Origin: Planococcus citri
Lineage: Eukaryota; Arthropoda; Insecta; Hemiptera; Pseudococcidae
DNA length: 64,000 nt
Reading direction: 5' to 3'
Assembly: GCF_950023065.1 (NCBI RefSeq)
Contig: NC_088678.1
Span: 6,810,580-6,874,579, forward strand
Shown here: in pieces, positions 1 to 13,429 of the stretch
Position numbering within the stretch: position 1 is the stretch's first letter
Layout of the letters: every line of letters starts with the position of its first letter
Notes under the pieces: model-generated
The model's input: the letters and a program-made list of their open reading frames with translations, nothing else
The model's database searches: none
What the model was told of the DNA's origin: nothing
Program-made: the position numbers and the translations under genes

Positions 1-2811
1 GGGGGAAGATTTCGCACGTACTCGTATTGCATTACGTACGTACGTTTGTACGTCGGTGTGTTCGGAGGTCGCCCGAAATAGTATAATTCTTTTTCGAATT
101 TTGACAGGAAAATGGGAAAAGTACAAAATGATGGATTATGGCCGCATCACACGACGGATGGAAAATTAATGACAATATTTTTCGCTTGATCGATGAATTT
201 CACACACAGCTCGAACCGTAGTACTATAGGTACCTCGTTTGTATGTAATCTACGTTACACTGCGACAATATCGTGTGCTTACTTCAATAAGTTATAGACA
301 AATTTGAAAACTTTTATCTAACTTTTTTTTTCAGCTTTTGTTCCCTTTCTTTTTTTTTCACGTCGTTTTTTTTTTCAAAACGAAATGAGGAAATTTGTAC
401 AACTTCGCTGTATATTATTTATATCGAATTTCGTTTCGTTTCATTTCATCTTTTACTAACTAGTTACCTATTCGTCCATTAAATTAAAATCTCGATAAAT
501 AGTAACTTATTCCGCAGATATCTTAATTTTCTAATTTGCCTCATTTCCGAAGTAATTTTTCGAATGACAAATTACTTTCCAGAGGTATCCTTCTGGTTTT
601 ATATATTTTTTTCTTTCCTAATTAATACACGTAGCAGTTTTGGTATCGTCTAAATGGATTAGCTCGGTAAGATTTTCTTTTTTCATACTGCTTCTTTTTC
701 ATAATATTATTTTCAATGGATATACCAAGATAATTAAAGTCTCTAGAGTATTTCTTTTTTTTACACCTAATTAAAGCGCACGCGGATGGATACCTATTTC
801 GTCGAGTGTATCGTATCATCGTCGCATCGGTATACCGTCCTATTCGTTTCTTTGATATTTTAAACGTGTTGAAATACCATAAACCATGCCACTGCACAGT
901 GCTTAGTGCTTTGATATTCAAGTTTCCCTGACTCGTGGATTGGATGTGTTTTCTTTCCATCCCCCCTTACCTACTCGTTGTCGTTCGGTGTAATAATTAT
1001 CATCTCTTTATAATTGCGCCAGTAGATATCTTTTCTTCTTCGTCTGGAATAGCTGTAGTTTTGTATTGTTTGAAATATGTAGGTACCTATTTACTTCACG
1101 ATGTGGCTGGCGAGTACTATAATAAGCTTTTGTTCAGGGATGTGGATAATTAATGGCTACTGAGATTCATGGAGGAGGTGGGATTAATTGAAGAGAGGAG
1201 GGGGGGAGAGTCTAAGATTATTTACCAAGTCACAAAATATTTACCAACAATGTCAATTATCTGTCGGATTTGCCACGTTTGGTTAATTTTTCGAGAATTT
1301 ATCGTACTAGAAATCTATGAAGCAGTTTACGAAAAAACCAAAATTCCAAAAAAATAAGCTTGAATTGACTCCATTTTTTCTGGCCAAAATTACCAAAACA
1401 CCAAAAATCTTGCATTTTTTTCATGTTTTAATACCAAATTTTTGAATTCTTCATTCATCTTATTTTTCTTCCTCAATTTCGATTTTTTTTTTTTTTTTTT
1501 TGAAAATTGTTTTGAAATCTCTGTAAAAATGGAGAAGCTTTACCCTGAACTATCGAATTTTTTTTTCTTCAAAAGTCCTGTTTTTAGCCATAATTTCCAA
1601 AAGATCTCGATTTCTCACCAGAATTGTAAAAAGTTCTTTTTTTTGGCGACACTTTGGAATTCTCCATTTATCCTTTTTAGTGTTCTTGAAAAATGGAAAC
1701 ATTTCTACTTGAAAAAATTTGTTTATCAGTTATTTTGACTGATTTCTTTGATCCAAAAACTCAAAATACGTTTGAAAAATTGAATTTTGGAAAATAATTA
1801 GAGCCTTACGAAGCCAATTTTAAGGGATTCATTGACTCGAAAATAAAATATGAAAAAAGTATTAAAATTTCCTCTCAATTATTGGAACCTATTGCAAAAA
1901 TAGCTCCACTTATTTTGTCACACTTTCTTACATTGGTTTGTTTGTGAGACACAAGGGGGTCGTTTTTGAATCATGATAAAACTGATGTGAAATGCTACCA
2001 AAAAATGATAAAATTCGAATGAAACTGTGCAAAAACAGCGTGTAAAAGTGTTAAAAATCATAAAATGACGAAAATAATTTTTAAAAAAAGGAATAAAATT
2101 GATGAAACGTCTAAAAATTGATGAAATTTGATAAAAATAGGCTCAAACTGCAAGAGAAACTATTACAACTGGAAAATCTAATGGAAAAATACGACAAAAA
2201 AAATTAAATTTTATGAAAATTGCCAAAAAATAAATTCTAAACATTGGAAATCGAGACTTAGATTGTTGCCTTTGTGTAAATTCGTTTTTTGAAAATTTTT
2301 TCTTCCAAAACATCGAAAGAAATCATTTCTGAAACTGAGGAAATATTTTGGAACGCAGTGGTGCCAATTTTTCAGCCATTATTACAAATTTAAAAAAAAA
2401 ACGAAAAAATTTGATAAAGTGTTTGCGACTATTTTTTCGATTTATTAAAATTCGTTATAATGACCAAAAAATTGGCACCTCTGCATTTCCATGAATTTCC
2501 GCTGTTTCAGATCTGAAAAATGGCTGAAATTTGGATAAACCGTTTAAACAGATTGATAATATGCCGAAATTCGATTTTCAGCAGCTCAAATTGATTTCTA
2601 TCGTCTTGGACGAGAATTTTTAAAAATCTGGAGAAATCAAAAATCGCACTGGAGGTTCCAAAAGGACCGCAAATCGTGAAGTTTTGTTAGAGGAAGTTTA
2701 TGAGTTCCAGAATTAATTTTTCTAATTTTTTTTACCAAATAAATTGATTTAAAAAAAAAAACCTCACGCATTTAGCGTGAGAAGACGGACTTGTCTTAAA
2801 ACAAAAATCTT
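1..2811. other. AT-rich intergenic DNA, no gene seen
   Basis: The stretch is dominated by A/T runs and poly-T tracts (for example near 340-380 and 1485-1500). Short open frames of 60-112 codons occur on both strands, but they are lysine, phenylalanine and serine rich, lack any recognisable domain and look like chance frames in AT-rich DNA. Around 2,340-2,510 a fragment reading 'gaaactgaggaaatattttgga' style sequence recurs elsewhere (about 4,900 and 23,370), so part of this is old dispersed repeat. Confidence 0.6.
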
Positions 2812-4225
2812 TTACGAACGAATTGATTCTCTTTTTTTGAAATATTTGTACAGCAATCTGTTTACAATCGAATCGAATCATTTACGAACGATTGACGATT
2901 AAAAAAATTGATTGATTTCTTGGCGAATCATTCGCAAACGGATCAACTAATTTACGATTGATTCGGTTAGCGAAGTGAATCAAATCGAATCGAATCGAGC
3001 CATTCAAAACCGATTGGCGATTCAACAAACTGATTGATTTCTAGGTGAATCATTCGCGAACGAGTTTATCAATAGTTACTGAATCATTCGCGAACGAATC
3101 GATTCATTTACTCAATTTTTGAAGAATCATTCGTGAACGAATTGATTCGTTTGAGTGACTCGTTCGCGAACGAATCGATTCGTTTGAGTGACTCGTTCGC
3201 GAACGAATCTATTCGTTTGAGTGACTCGTTCGCGAACGAATCGATTCATCTACTCAATTTTTGATGAATCATTCGTGAACAAATTGATTAGTATAAGTGA
3301 CTCGTTCGCGAACGAATCGATTCATTTACTCAATTTTTGATGAATCATTCACGAACGAATTGATTCGTATAAGTGACTCGTTCGCGAACGAATCGATTCG
3401 TTAACTCAATTTTAGGTGAATCATTCAAGAACGAATTGAATAAATTTTAGTGAATCATTCGCGAACAAATTGGTTCGTTTAAGTGACTCGTTCGCGAATG
3501 AATCGATTCATTTACTCAATTTTAGGTGAATCATTCAAGAACGAATTGAATAATTTTTTGTGAATCATTCGAGAACGAATTGATTTGTATAAGTGACTCG
3601 TTCGCGAACAAATCGATTCATTTACTCAATTTTTGATGAATCATTCGCGAACGAATTGATTCGTATAAGTGACTCGTTTGCGAACGAATCGATTCATTTA
3701 CTCAATTTTAGGTGAATCATTCACGAACGAATTGAATAATTTTTAGTGAATCATTCGCGAACAAATTTGTTCGTATAAGTGACTCGTTCGCGAACGAATC
3801 GACTCATTTACTCAATTTTTGGCGAATCATTCACAAACGAATTGAATAATTTTTAGTGAATCATTCGCGAACGAATCGATTCGTATAAGTGACTCATTTG
3901 CAAACGAATCGATTCTCTTACTCAATTTTAGGTTAATCATTCACGAACGAATTGAATAATTTTTAGTGAATCATTCGCGAAAAAATTTTTTCGTATAAGT
4001 GACCCGTTCGCGAACGAATCGATTCATTTACTCAATTTTTGGTGAATCATTCACAAACGAATTGAATAATTTTTAGTGAATCATTCGCGAACGAATTGAT
4101 TCGTATAAGTCAATCATTCGCGAACGAATTAATTCTCATAAATTGAAGAATTGATCGATACGTTGGCAAATGGTTCTTTCAAAAAATTGATCAATTCGTT
4201 CGTGAATGATTCACCAAAAATTGAG
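2812..4225. repeat. Satellite-like array of palindromic TTCGCGAA units
   Basis: About 1.4 kb built from degenerate copies of a unit containing the palindromic core CGTTCGCGAACG, flanked by GATTCATTTACTCAATTTT and by GTGAATCATTC. The core recurs every 50-110 bp and copies differ by point changes. Each copy could form a small hairpin because the core is self-complementary. There is no coding potential. The array fades at both ends into ordinary AT-rich DNA. Confidence 0.85.
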
Positions 4226-7200
4226 GGTCGTATTAGTACTTTGTAGGAATCTTGCAAGCCTAGTGAGGTTTCAAGTTTCATCAAAATCGGTTTAGCAATT
4301 TTCTAGGTAATGAGTTTTAAAAAATGTTTAAAAAAAATTTTGTCGCTCGATAAACTTGGAAGCTTTGAACTTTTGGAACTTGATGATGATGGCGAAATGT
4401 CCGGCTAGTAGCTTAGTTGTGAACTTTCAAATTTGATCAAAATGGGTTCAGCCGTTGCTGTAAATCGAAGGCCAACTTTTCCAGAGGTTTCATTGATGGA
4501 AGCGTAAGGATTTTCACTACAAAATCCATCAATGAATGTTTTGTTTCCAAAAAAATTTCAAACCTACGAAATACCTACTTATTCAATTTTCAAGTGAACT
4601 TGAATTTCAGAAATTCGTTTGAAAAGTGAGTTGGAGGTCTTGTTTCAATAAATTCTTCATTGAATGAATTTTTTTCAAAAATATTTTTATTCACAACACT
4701 AAATTTTCAGTAAAACAGAAGGATTTGTTTTTAAAAAAAGGCATCAGGTCCATAAAGCCCTTCTAAAGAATTTGTCAAACACCACTAGTAGTCCCACTCG
4801 ATTTTCAAACGAAAATGAGGAATTCGAACAGAAAAAGGCTTTGGGTCTGTAAGGCCCTTTTCCAAAATAAAACCATCAAATGTGCATTAATGAAAAGATG
4901 TTAGTTCTGAAACTGAAAAAATATGTAGGTATGTATTTTGAAACGCAGTGATGCCAATTTTTGTGTCGTTATTGACAACTTTCGTCAGAAAAATCGAAAA
5001 AACTTAGTAAGTTCTTGGCAATTTTTCTCAATTTTTTGAAATTGGCAGCATTGAACAAAAAATTGACGCCACTTTCTAGCTCAATATAAATGTCTTTGCT
5101 GAATTTGGTCAAAATCCTGCTAAATTTTTCTTTCACGATCCACTTTAATATATCTACATTTTTTGCCTTATAATTAAGTACCTATAATGTATCCAAGTTA
5201 CCGGAAAATGAATAACGAATCATCAAAGACTAATGAAAAACACTGCTGAATCTAGAAGGCAAACTATACACGTAGTAGGGAAGCTCCCTATCGGTCGAAA
5301 TCTCCCTCACTCAAAACAATAAGTACAAAAATATGATTGAAAAAACTCACAATCACGTGGAAACAATTTTCATACCGAACGAACGCGAATAATGACGACG
5401 AACAGATAAAAATATAAAACAGCCACCTCCGCATCCGCACGTAAACGTTATTTAATTTGCAAAAAGGAGTGGAAATTTAATTTTAGCCTGACATAATGCT
5501 ATAACAACTACTCAAAATCAATGCTAACGTGATTTGATGTACACGTAGGTACATGCAATTCAAAGAGTACAGTAAATTTGATGTTGTACATTCGATTAAA
5601 CGTGAAAAGCTCTGACAAGTTGCATATGCATTTATTTGAATACGTTTTGGTACATTAAATATACATCTACATGGAACGTACCTTCACCTACACGAATTAC
5701 TCGTAGGTATTTTTCAACTAGGACAAAAATACGAGTACGTCTACGTAATTTCGATGCTGTCACAGACATGCTGGCGTACCACCCCCTCTCTCCTCTATTC
5801 TACTCCATTCTCCGCATGTTTAGCCATCTTCATAGTTCATACTTCATACTTTGGTCTCAGATGTAACAAGAGATAGATTGAGTTTTCAATTTTTATGGTA
5901 TAAGTATCTTTCGTGCAACGCTGAGTTACGTTTATGACACCGGCTTTATTACGTAATTAATCGAGAAAAAAAAAGCGCGTCGACGATATTTGAGGGGGTC
6001 ACGCGATCACCATTTCTCGTGACTGCAGACCATACCACAGCAGCAGAGCAGAAGACCATCCTATCTGAGAAAGTTTTGCTCGTATTCAGTCGAACTGCGA
6101 CGTTAAAATGGCTTCAATTTATTAACGCTCGAGCAGACTTTGAAAAATTCATTCAAACGGGTACTATTTCAAGTGAAATGCTGCGAAACACTCGTATCTA
6201 TTTATACGAGTGCATCATGTGCGATATCTCGTTACATGTTCCACATCTCTAAAGAGAGAATTACACGTGTACTGTGAGACAAATTAACGTTTATTTTCTT
6301 ACATAATAAATAATACCGAGTATAGTAGTATGATATGGAAACATAGTACGGTCATAAATCACAAAACGATTGCGGTGCAGTCAACTTCAGCATCGTAGAA
6401 TAAGCGTGGTAAATACGAGTACTCGCTGGTGCACTGTTGCTGTTGATTCGTTTTATACTTCTTCGTGTATTCTCTCGGTGATAAAAAATTGAAAGCGTTG
6501 TGTATTTGTATACTTTAAATTACTATATCTACATTCTACGTTGTAGCTTGACGGCGAGACATCGTATTTTATATTTGGATGTTCGGTAACTTAAGACTTT
6601 ATTATACTGACACCAAAAACGAGGATCCAATCGTGGCGTTTTTTCTTCATTTCTCGCGAGTATGGTTGTAAAATTTCAATTTATGACGGTTCGACGAGGA
6701 ATCATTTTAAAATAGTTTTTTGAAAAATGTTTAACATTTTAATTTCATTATTTCATTTTACAAACATCTACATGGTTGAGTATTAAAAATGTTAAACTGA
6801 AAAAGCTTTGGGCTCAAATTTTAGTTTGAAAGATTTCGAAATAAAAATTGGGTTATGATTTTTAAAATTTTCGAGACTTCTCAAAATGTGCCAAAATTTT
6901 GACAAAAAATCAAATATTTCTATCAATTTTTTTTGGAATTTTTGTAGAATATTGAGCTTAAAATTGGTTAATACGAGCACTTTCAAAGTTTTTGAAAAAA
7001 GTGACATTCGACCTATCAAAATGAGTTGAATTTTTGCAAAAAAATCAAATACAAATATGTATTTATGTATTTTTTGACAAAGTTGACGATCTGTTTTCAG
7101 ATAGAAAAAAAATCGCAGAAGCCCTATTTATGAACCTATTTCGATCATTAAAAAAGAAATTGTAGCTAACACATCGCTCTATACGTGTATAATAATTTAA

Positions 7201-7497
7201 CGCACTTACCTTTCAAAAATATTGAATGAATTCAAAACAAAAAATCCAAGGGCGACCATTTTCACCCCAAAATGACTACTCCAACCTTGCCCACTAATGA
7301 AATTTATGGAAGTTATGGTACTGGGGGAGGGTGCGATTTTCTTGGAGGAAGTCCTTTTATAGCTAAAGAGTGTAGAACTCCGTGAAAAAAATTAGCTTGA
7401 TAATTTAAATACCTATAAGTTCTGGAGAATTTTTTTTTTAATCATCAAAAAGCGTCCATTTTCACCTCAGTTAACAGTCTTTGAAGAGTTTAAACTA
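4226..7497. other. Intergenic DNA with dispersed repeat debris, no gene seen
   Basis: I see no convincing gene. Fragments near 4,640-5,010 resemble sequence at 23,330-23,800, so this is partly dispersed repeat. From 5,250 to 6,560 the sequence is richer in ACGT-type words and contains repeated TACGAGTA/ACTCGTA heptamers, which are found throughout the window. The 77-codon frame at 6,019-6,252 has no recognisable domain and is not called. Confidence 0.5.
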
Positions 7498-9187
7498 ACA
7501 AGGGAACCTCATGAGGTGTCACACTCCGATTTGAACGAGACCGCGATTTTTGGAAAGAGCATAGTCTAAAACCCCCAAAACCAAGTATTCAGCTGCCCAA
7601 GTTCATTTTTCGATTTTTGGCGAATTTTTGAAAATTCAAAATTGACTGTTTTTGGGGATTTATGCTTTTTTTTAAAAGTTCGTACCTGATCTGTAAAAAT
7701 GGTCAAAATAAGTCCCAAAACCAATATTAATTACCCAAATCCAAATTTTACCATTCCCAGCCATTCTGGAGCCTCCAGCGCAATTTTTCAATTTCTCCAG
7801 AATTTTGAATTTGCTCCAGAAGGCGTGAATATGAAGTTGGGCAGCTAAAAATCGAGTTGTAAATTACACTCGACCTGTTTAACGAGTTTATCCATATGTG
7901 AGCCGATTTTGAGAGTGACGCCTCAAGAGTGGTTTTTTGACCAGCTTTTTTCAAAATTAAAAAAAACAAAAAATCAAAAGTTTTCCGTTTGTGTGGAAAT
8001 TTTTGGAAATCACGCGAATCGCTGTATTTTGTCCAAAACTAACCCACCCCAAATCCAAATTTCACAATTTTCAGCCATTTTGGAGCCTCCAGCGTGATTT
8101 TTCAATTTCTCCAGAATTTTGAATTTGCTCCAGAAGGCGTGAATATGAAGTTGGGCAGCTAAAAATCGAGTTGTGTATTATACCTGACCTGTTTAACGAG
8201 TGTATCTACATTTGAGCCGATTTTGGGAGTGACACCTCAAGAGTGGTTTTTTGACCAGCTTTTTTTCAATATTAGATAAAAATCAAAAAAATCAAAAGAT
8301 AACCGTTTGTGCGAAAATTTTTGAAATTTGTGCGAATCGCTGCACATATTTCTTCAAGAACTAACCCCCGCAACGCAAATTCTACCATTTCCAGCCGTTT
8401 TGGAGCGAGAATGCACCTCAAAAAACCACTTTTGAGGTGTCACTCTCAAAATTGGCTCAAATGTGGATAAACTCGTTAAACAGGTCGAGTGTAGTATACA
8501 ACTCGATTTTTAGCTGCCCAACTTCATATTCACGCCTTCTGGAGCAAATTCAAATTCCTGGATAAATTGAAAATCGCGCTGGATGCTCCAGAATGACTGG
8601 AAATTGTAAAATTTTGATTGGGGGGGGGTGGGGTTAGTTACGGACAAAATACAGTGATTCGCGCAAATTTCAAAAATTTCCTCACAAACGGTCATCTTTT
8701 GATTTTTTTGATTTTTTAATTTTGAAAAAAAACTGGTCAAAAAACCACTCTTGAGGTGTCACTCTCAAAATCGGCTCAAACGTAGATAAAATCGTTAAAC
8801 AGGTCGAGTATAATACACAACTCGATTTTTAGCTGTGCCCAACTGCATATTCACACCTTCTAGAGCAAATTCAAAATTCTGGAGAAATTGAAAAATCGCG
8901 CTGGAGGCTCCAGAATGGCTGGAAATGGTAAACTTTGGATTTGGGTAATTAATATTGGTTTTGGGACTTATTTTGACCATTTTTATTGATCAAGTACATA
9001 CTTTTTAAAAAAAATCATAAATCGCCAAAAACAGTCAATTTTGAATTTTCAAAAATTCGCCAAAAATCGAAAAATAAACTTGGGCAGCAAAAAATTTGGT
9101 TTTGGGGGGTTTTAGACTATGCTCTTTCCAAAAATCGCGGTCCCGCGCAAATCGGAGAATTACACCTCAAGCAAGAGGTTCCCTTGT
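7498..9187. mobile_element. Foldback (large inverted-repeat) element
   Basis: The left end (ACAAGGGAACCTC) is matched in inverted orientation by the right end (GAGGTTCCCTTGT), and the inverted relation continues inward for several hundred bases, with the centre near 8,400. Inside are ~350-bp sub-units containing GGAGCCTCCAGC, a GTTGGGCAGCTAAAAATCGA segment and an ACCTGTTTAACGAG segment. The first two are in one orientation and the next two are inverted. No transposase frame is visible, so it is a non-autonomous foldback or MITE-like element. Confidence 0.75.
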
Positions 9188-9875
9188 AAACTGAAATTTG
9201 AATCATGATCTGTTGGGATTTTCGAAAAATTGCCACGCAACCAATCAATATGGGATAAAATTTTGAAAAAAAATCAAAAATTTAAATCAAAACTTTCTTT
9301 GACCACTTTTGAAGAATTTCGAACCCGAAATAGAGTCGTGATTTTCAAGAGACTTTTTGATTAAGATATGATGCAACCTACCAAAATGGATCAAAATTTC
9401 GACAAAAAATCCAAAATTCCACCAAGTTTTCATTTTTGAAAAATTTTCATCACAAACTGGGATTTTTGATGAGGTGCAATGCAACCGATCAAAATAGGTT
9501 GAAATCAGGACCGTTGAGAATCAATGGAAGCCCTGGGCAAATATACTCGACTCGTAATTTGGCCCCATTTCTTGAAAAAAAAAATATTATAGAGGGAGAG
9601 AGGTGATCGACCTGAAAATCTGCCGATTGATATAGTATTCATATGATTTATAAAAAAATTTCATTTTCTGCTGCGGATTTTTGGGGCCTCAAATATAAAT
9701 TTTTTCATTTTAAAATTTTAAAAGAAGAAACAAATTGGCCCGAACGAAGCAGGAGCGAAAGTTTTCTAAAATTTGATTTCAAGAGATCTCAAAACGATGT
9801 TTTTTTAGGAAGTCGAATTTGAAAAAAAAAGAGAACATAGACATGTCCGAGCGAAGCGAGTCCAAAAACTTTTGA
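9188..9875. other. Spacer between two foldback elements, no gene seen
   Basis: AT-rich sequence without coding evidence. The 65- to 103-codon minus-strand frames overlapping 9,287-10,090 read through repeat DNA and have no recognisable domain. Confidence 0.5.
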
Positions 9876-11380
9876 AAAGGAGGAGTATCGATAAGGCCAT
9901 TTTTTGGCCCCAGACAGTTGTCGACTGAACCACTCTTAAATTGTTGCGAATAAAAAAATAATTTTTGGAACCACTGAGTATTATTTTCAAAAACTTTTTT
10001 AGCATAAAATATATGTTTGAACCAAATATACGTTATGCGAGGTGATTTTCTTACTTTCGACCCTCGGGGGCAAAAATTGGGAGGTTTCAATTTTTTGAAA
10101 ATTTTGGAACCACCACTTTGGACCTACCCCTTTGAACCCCGCTAAAAAGCTTTTTACAGTTTATTAGTATCTGAAAGACCTCCATTCTACCAAATTTTCA
10201 ACTCAATAAAAATTTTCGCTGGTACTCAAAAATCCAATTTTCCAATTTTTCGTAATTTGGATTTTTTGGAAACCCCTGGATAGCTGGAAACCTGCGATTT
10301 GCGCCAAACGTAACGTTTTGAGGCATATATTCAATTACCTAGGTGAAAAAGTTTAATCAAGCTCCCTGTATATTCGTAATTTTGAACCTTTTTTTTAGAG
10401 CCCCTCACTTTGGGCACCCCTGAAAAATGCGATTATGCATATTTTTTCAAATAAATTGAAGAATTTACATTTGGAACACACCAGCAAGAGCTCGATGATT
10501 TTTCACTCAATTTTACCAGTAACTTTCAAAATTGAGCTTTTTTGGGCCAAATTCTGAGATTTTACTTCGTCGAAATCATGAAAATGTGATTCTAACGTTT
10601 TTTCAAAGAGTAAAATCTCAGAATTTGGCCCAAAAAAGCTCAATTTTGAAAGTTACTGGTAAAATCGAGTGAAAATTTCTCGAGCTCTTGCTGGTGTGTT
10701 CCAAATGTAAATTCTTCAATTTATTTGAAAAAATATGCATAATCGCCTTCTTCAGGGGTTCCTAAAATGGAGGGCTCTGAAAAAAGGGTTCAAAATTACA
10801 AATGTACACGGAGCTTAATTAAACTTTTTCATCTAGTTAATTGAATATATACCTCAAAACGTTACGTTTGGCGCAAATCGCAGGTTTCCAGCTATCCAGG
10901 GGTTCCCAAAATATCGAAATTACGAAAAATTAGAAAATTGGATTTTTGAGTACCAGCGAAAATTTTTATTGAGCTGAAAATTTGGTATGATGGAGGTCTT
11001 TCAAATACTAATGAACAGTAAAAAGCTTTTTAGCGGGGTTTAAAGAGGTGGGTTTAAAATGGTGGTTCCAAAATTTTCCAAAAATTGAAACCCCCCAATT
11101 TCTGCCCTCGAGGGTCGAAAATGGAAAAATTGCCCCGTATCATGTTTAAGGAGTTCAAGCAGATATTTTGACGCTAAAAAAGTTTTTGAAAATAATACTC
11201 AGTGGTTCCAAAAATTCTTTTTTTATTCGCAACTTTGGGAACCCCTGGAGCCCAAAACATGGTCATTTTGGGTCAACTAACCACGGATTCGTATTTGGGG
11301 CATTTATTACAACAATTTAGGAGTGGTTCAGTCGATAACTGTCTGGGGCCAAAAAATGGCCTTATCGATACTCCTCCTTT
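9876..11380. mobile_element. 1.5-kb near-palindromic foldback element
   Basis: The left end AAAGGAGGAGTATCGATAAGG is the inverse of the right end (CTTATCGATACTCCTCCTTT). The two arms of about 690 and 770 bp match along their length and meet at a short spacer near 10,565-10,610 that contains a TTTTACTTCGTCGAAATCATG segment. The right arm carries an extra ~75-bp stretch (about 11,238-11,310) missing from the left arm. No protein-coding frame is convincing. A single strand could form a very long hairpin, as in foldback elements or small-RNA hairpin loci. Confidence 0.8.
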
Positions 11381-13429
11381 GTATTTTAAGAGAACTAAAA
11401 ACCATATGTTTTTTAAAAAAAGAGTTTTTTTTTTGGTTTTTATGATTTTATAATTTGACAGATTTTTTTTAGGATGTTAATTTTAATTAAAGGAAAAAGA
11501 ACATGGTCCAAGTGAAGATAAAAGCTCTTGTAAATTTGCATATCAAAAGGCATGAAAACAATGCTTTTTATGTGAGAAAATTATTTTTCCCCTTTAAAAC
11601 TTAAGCTCAGATGTGACAGAAAGGATAGTTTCTTACATAATAAACTTCAATAAATAACACAAATTTTCTTATAACTAGAAGTTGTATGTATTTATAAGTT
11701 GTACTTCGACAATTAAGTTCAAACCGATACTTACAATTAAACATAACTTAATAAAATAATGAAGAATAAAATAATGTAAACAAATTGTGGAAGTTGAAAG
11801 GTCTAGATGCTAATAAGACGTCCTTAAATAAAGAATTAAAAAAAAAAAAAAAAAAATGATACAGAAAACAAGATTATCACCGAGGGAATGTAATCGATTT
11901 GTGTTTCGACTCGATTATATTATGCTCACTCTCATAAATACCAAACAATGTTACCAATGTACTCGTAGGTATATGGAAAATATTGCATAGACAGTTCAGG
12001 TATGATAGTAAGTAATACGCCCCTTCAACCTTTAATCCAGATGATAACATTCAAACGGACAAAAATTCGGACAGACAGTGTTCTATCCATTACGACAATA
12101 CTGCCAAACGTGATCTTGGCATGAGGTACTGCCCATGCCCCTCTTCCCCCACTTTTCCCTGTAAGAATGGTACAGACGAGCATACGTGTTAATTTTTAAA
12201 TTTTTTATGGATAGACCTCTGCACTTGCCAGCATTAATCAACATCAATAAACCTTCCAGTGCCTGATTTGGGAAAATCAAAGCATTAGACAGCTCACTAA
12301 AAGCTGACCAATGACCAACACCAACAAGTACAAGTAGGTCATTCCTTTACGACATTGATCAGAAATGGTAGCTTCTTGTTATTGACATTTTGGTTGTTTT
12401 GAAATCCAATTGGAAATCAAAAAAAAAAAAAAAAAAATTCAATGTTTTTGAGAGTAGCAAAATCGTGATACCAGCCTTTTCTAACTTAAATGTGGGCTGT
12501 AGTGTAATAATATTAGGTTCACAAATAATAATAAAAAATATTAAAAATAATGATTAAACAATTTGAAACAATTATTCTAAACACTTCGCCTAATTTCTAT
12601 GGTCTATTAACTAAGAATGTATAACTATAGTAATACTTCTTTAATACTAGATAAGACCTTAACAACTAATGTTTTTTTTTTCTTTCAAATTTTGCTATCT
12701 GAGCAATAAAACTAGATTTAATTCTGATCGACGCACCTCTATCAGAACACTTAAGACTACATGAAAATATGAAACTATTATGTACATGAGGGCATTCGTT
12801 TTAATGTTGACAATAGGTCCACAAATAATCATTAATCTATTAATATCTAACTCTACATTTATGATAAATTTATTCTACACACTAAATTTTTCACTCTACG
12901 TAAGTATCTTTTTTTGTCCCTCGGTGAATAAAATTATGAAATACATAAGTATGTACAAAATTACATAGGTACCTACAAGTAGAAAAGTAGGTACATGAAT
13001 ATAAATGCATAGTGATGAATACTTATACTTCTTCAGTGGATGTTGATTTTTTGTTGGTGTTCATGTTGAATGGCGAATTTGTATAGAGTGTTAAATATTA
13101 ATGAGCCACTTTTCATATGACACGTTAGTTGGGTTATCTTCGCATCATCCAGGCAGGACTTGAGAGGACGTCGCCGTTGATTCGCAGGAACAAATGTGAC
13201 AGATCAAAATACACGCCAGAGGTTGCTATTAATGAATAAACTAAGTAATAAAAACGCTATTAACTCAACTCTCCTTCCCTAAAGTCAGAAAATGAAATGA
13301 TCTGAGCCATTTTTACTTTCATTCCATAACAATTTCTCGATAGAGAGTGACAAATTTTAGTTTTAAGTATCTGTTTTATTTGATTCCCAACGGATGAAAT
13401 ATTTAAAGAAAATGTCCTTCAGAAAGTTC
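11381..13429. other. AT-rich intergenic DNA with poly-A tracts, no gene seen
   Basis: There are poly-A runs at about 11,837-11,856 and 12,420-12,437. Short frames exist on both strands without recognisable domains. The stretch 11,600-11,720 (ATAGTTTCTTACATAATAAAC, ATAACTAGAAGTTG) is distantly like the repeat at 17,280-17,350. Nothing else is supported. Confidence 0.5.

Noticed and set aside
2812..4225. Regularly repeated palindromes considered as a CRISPR array
   Set aside because: The genome is eukaryotic, spacers are themselves repeated, units vary in length and there are no cas genes.
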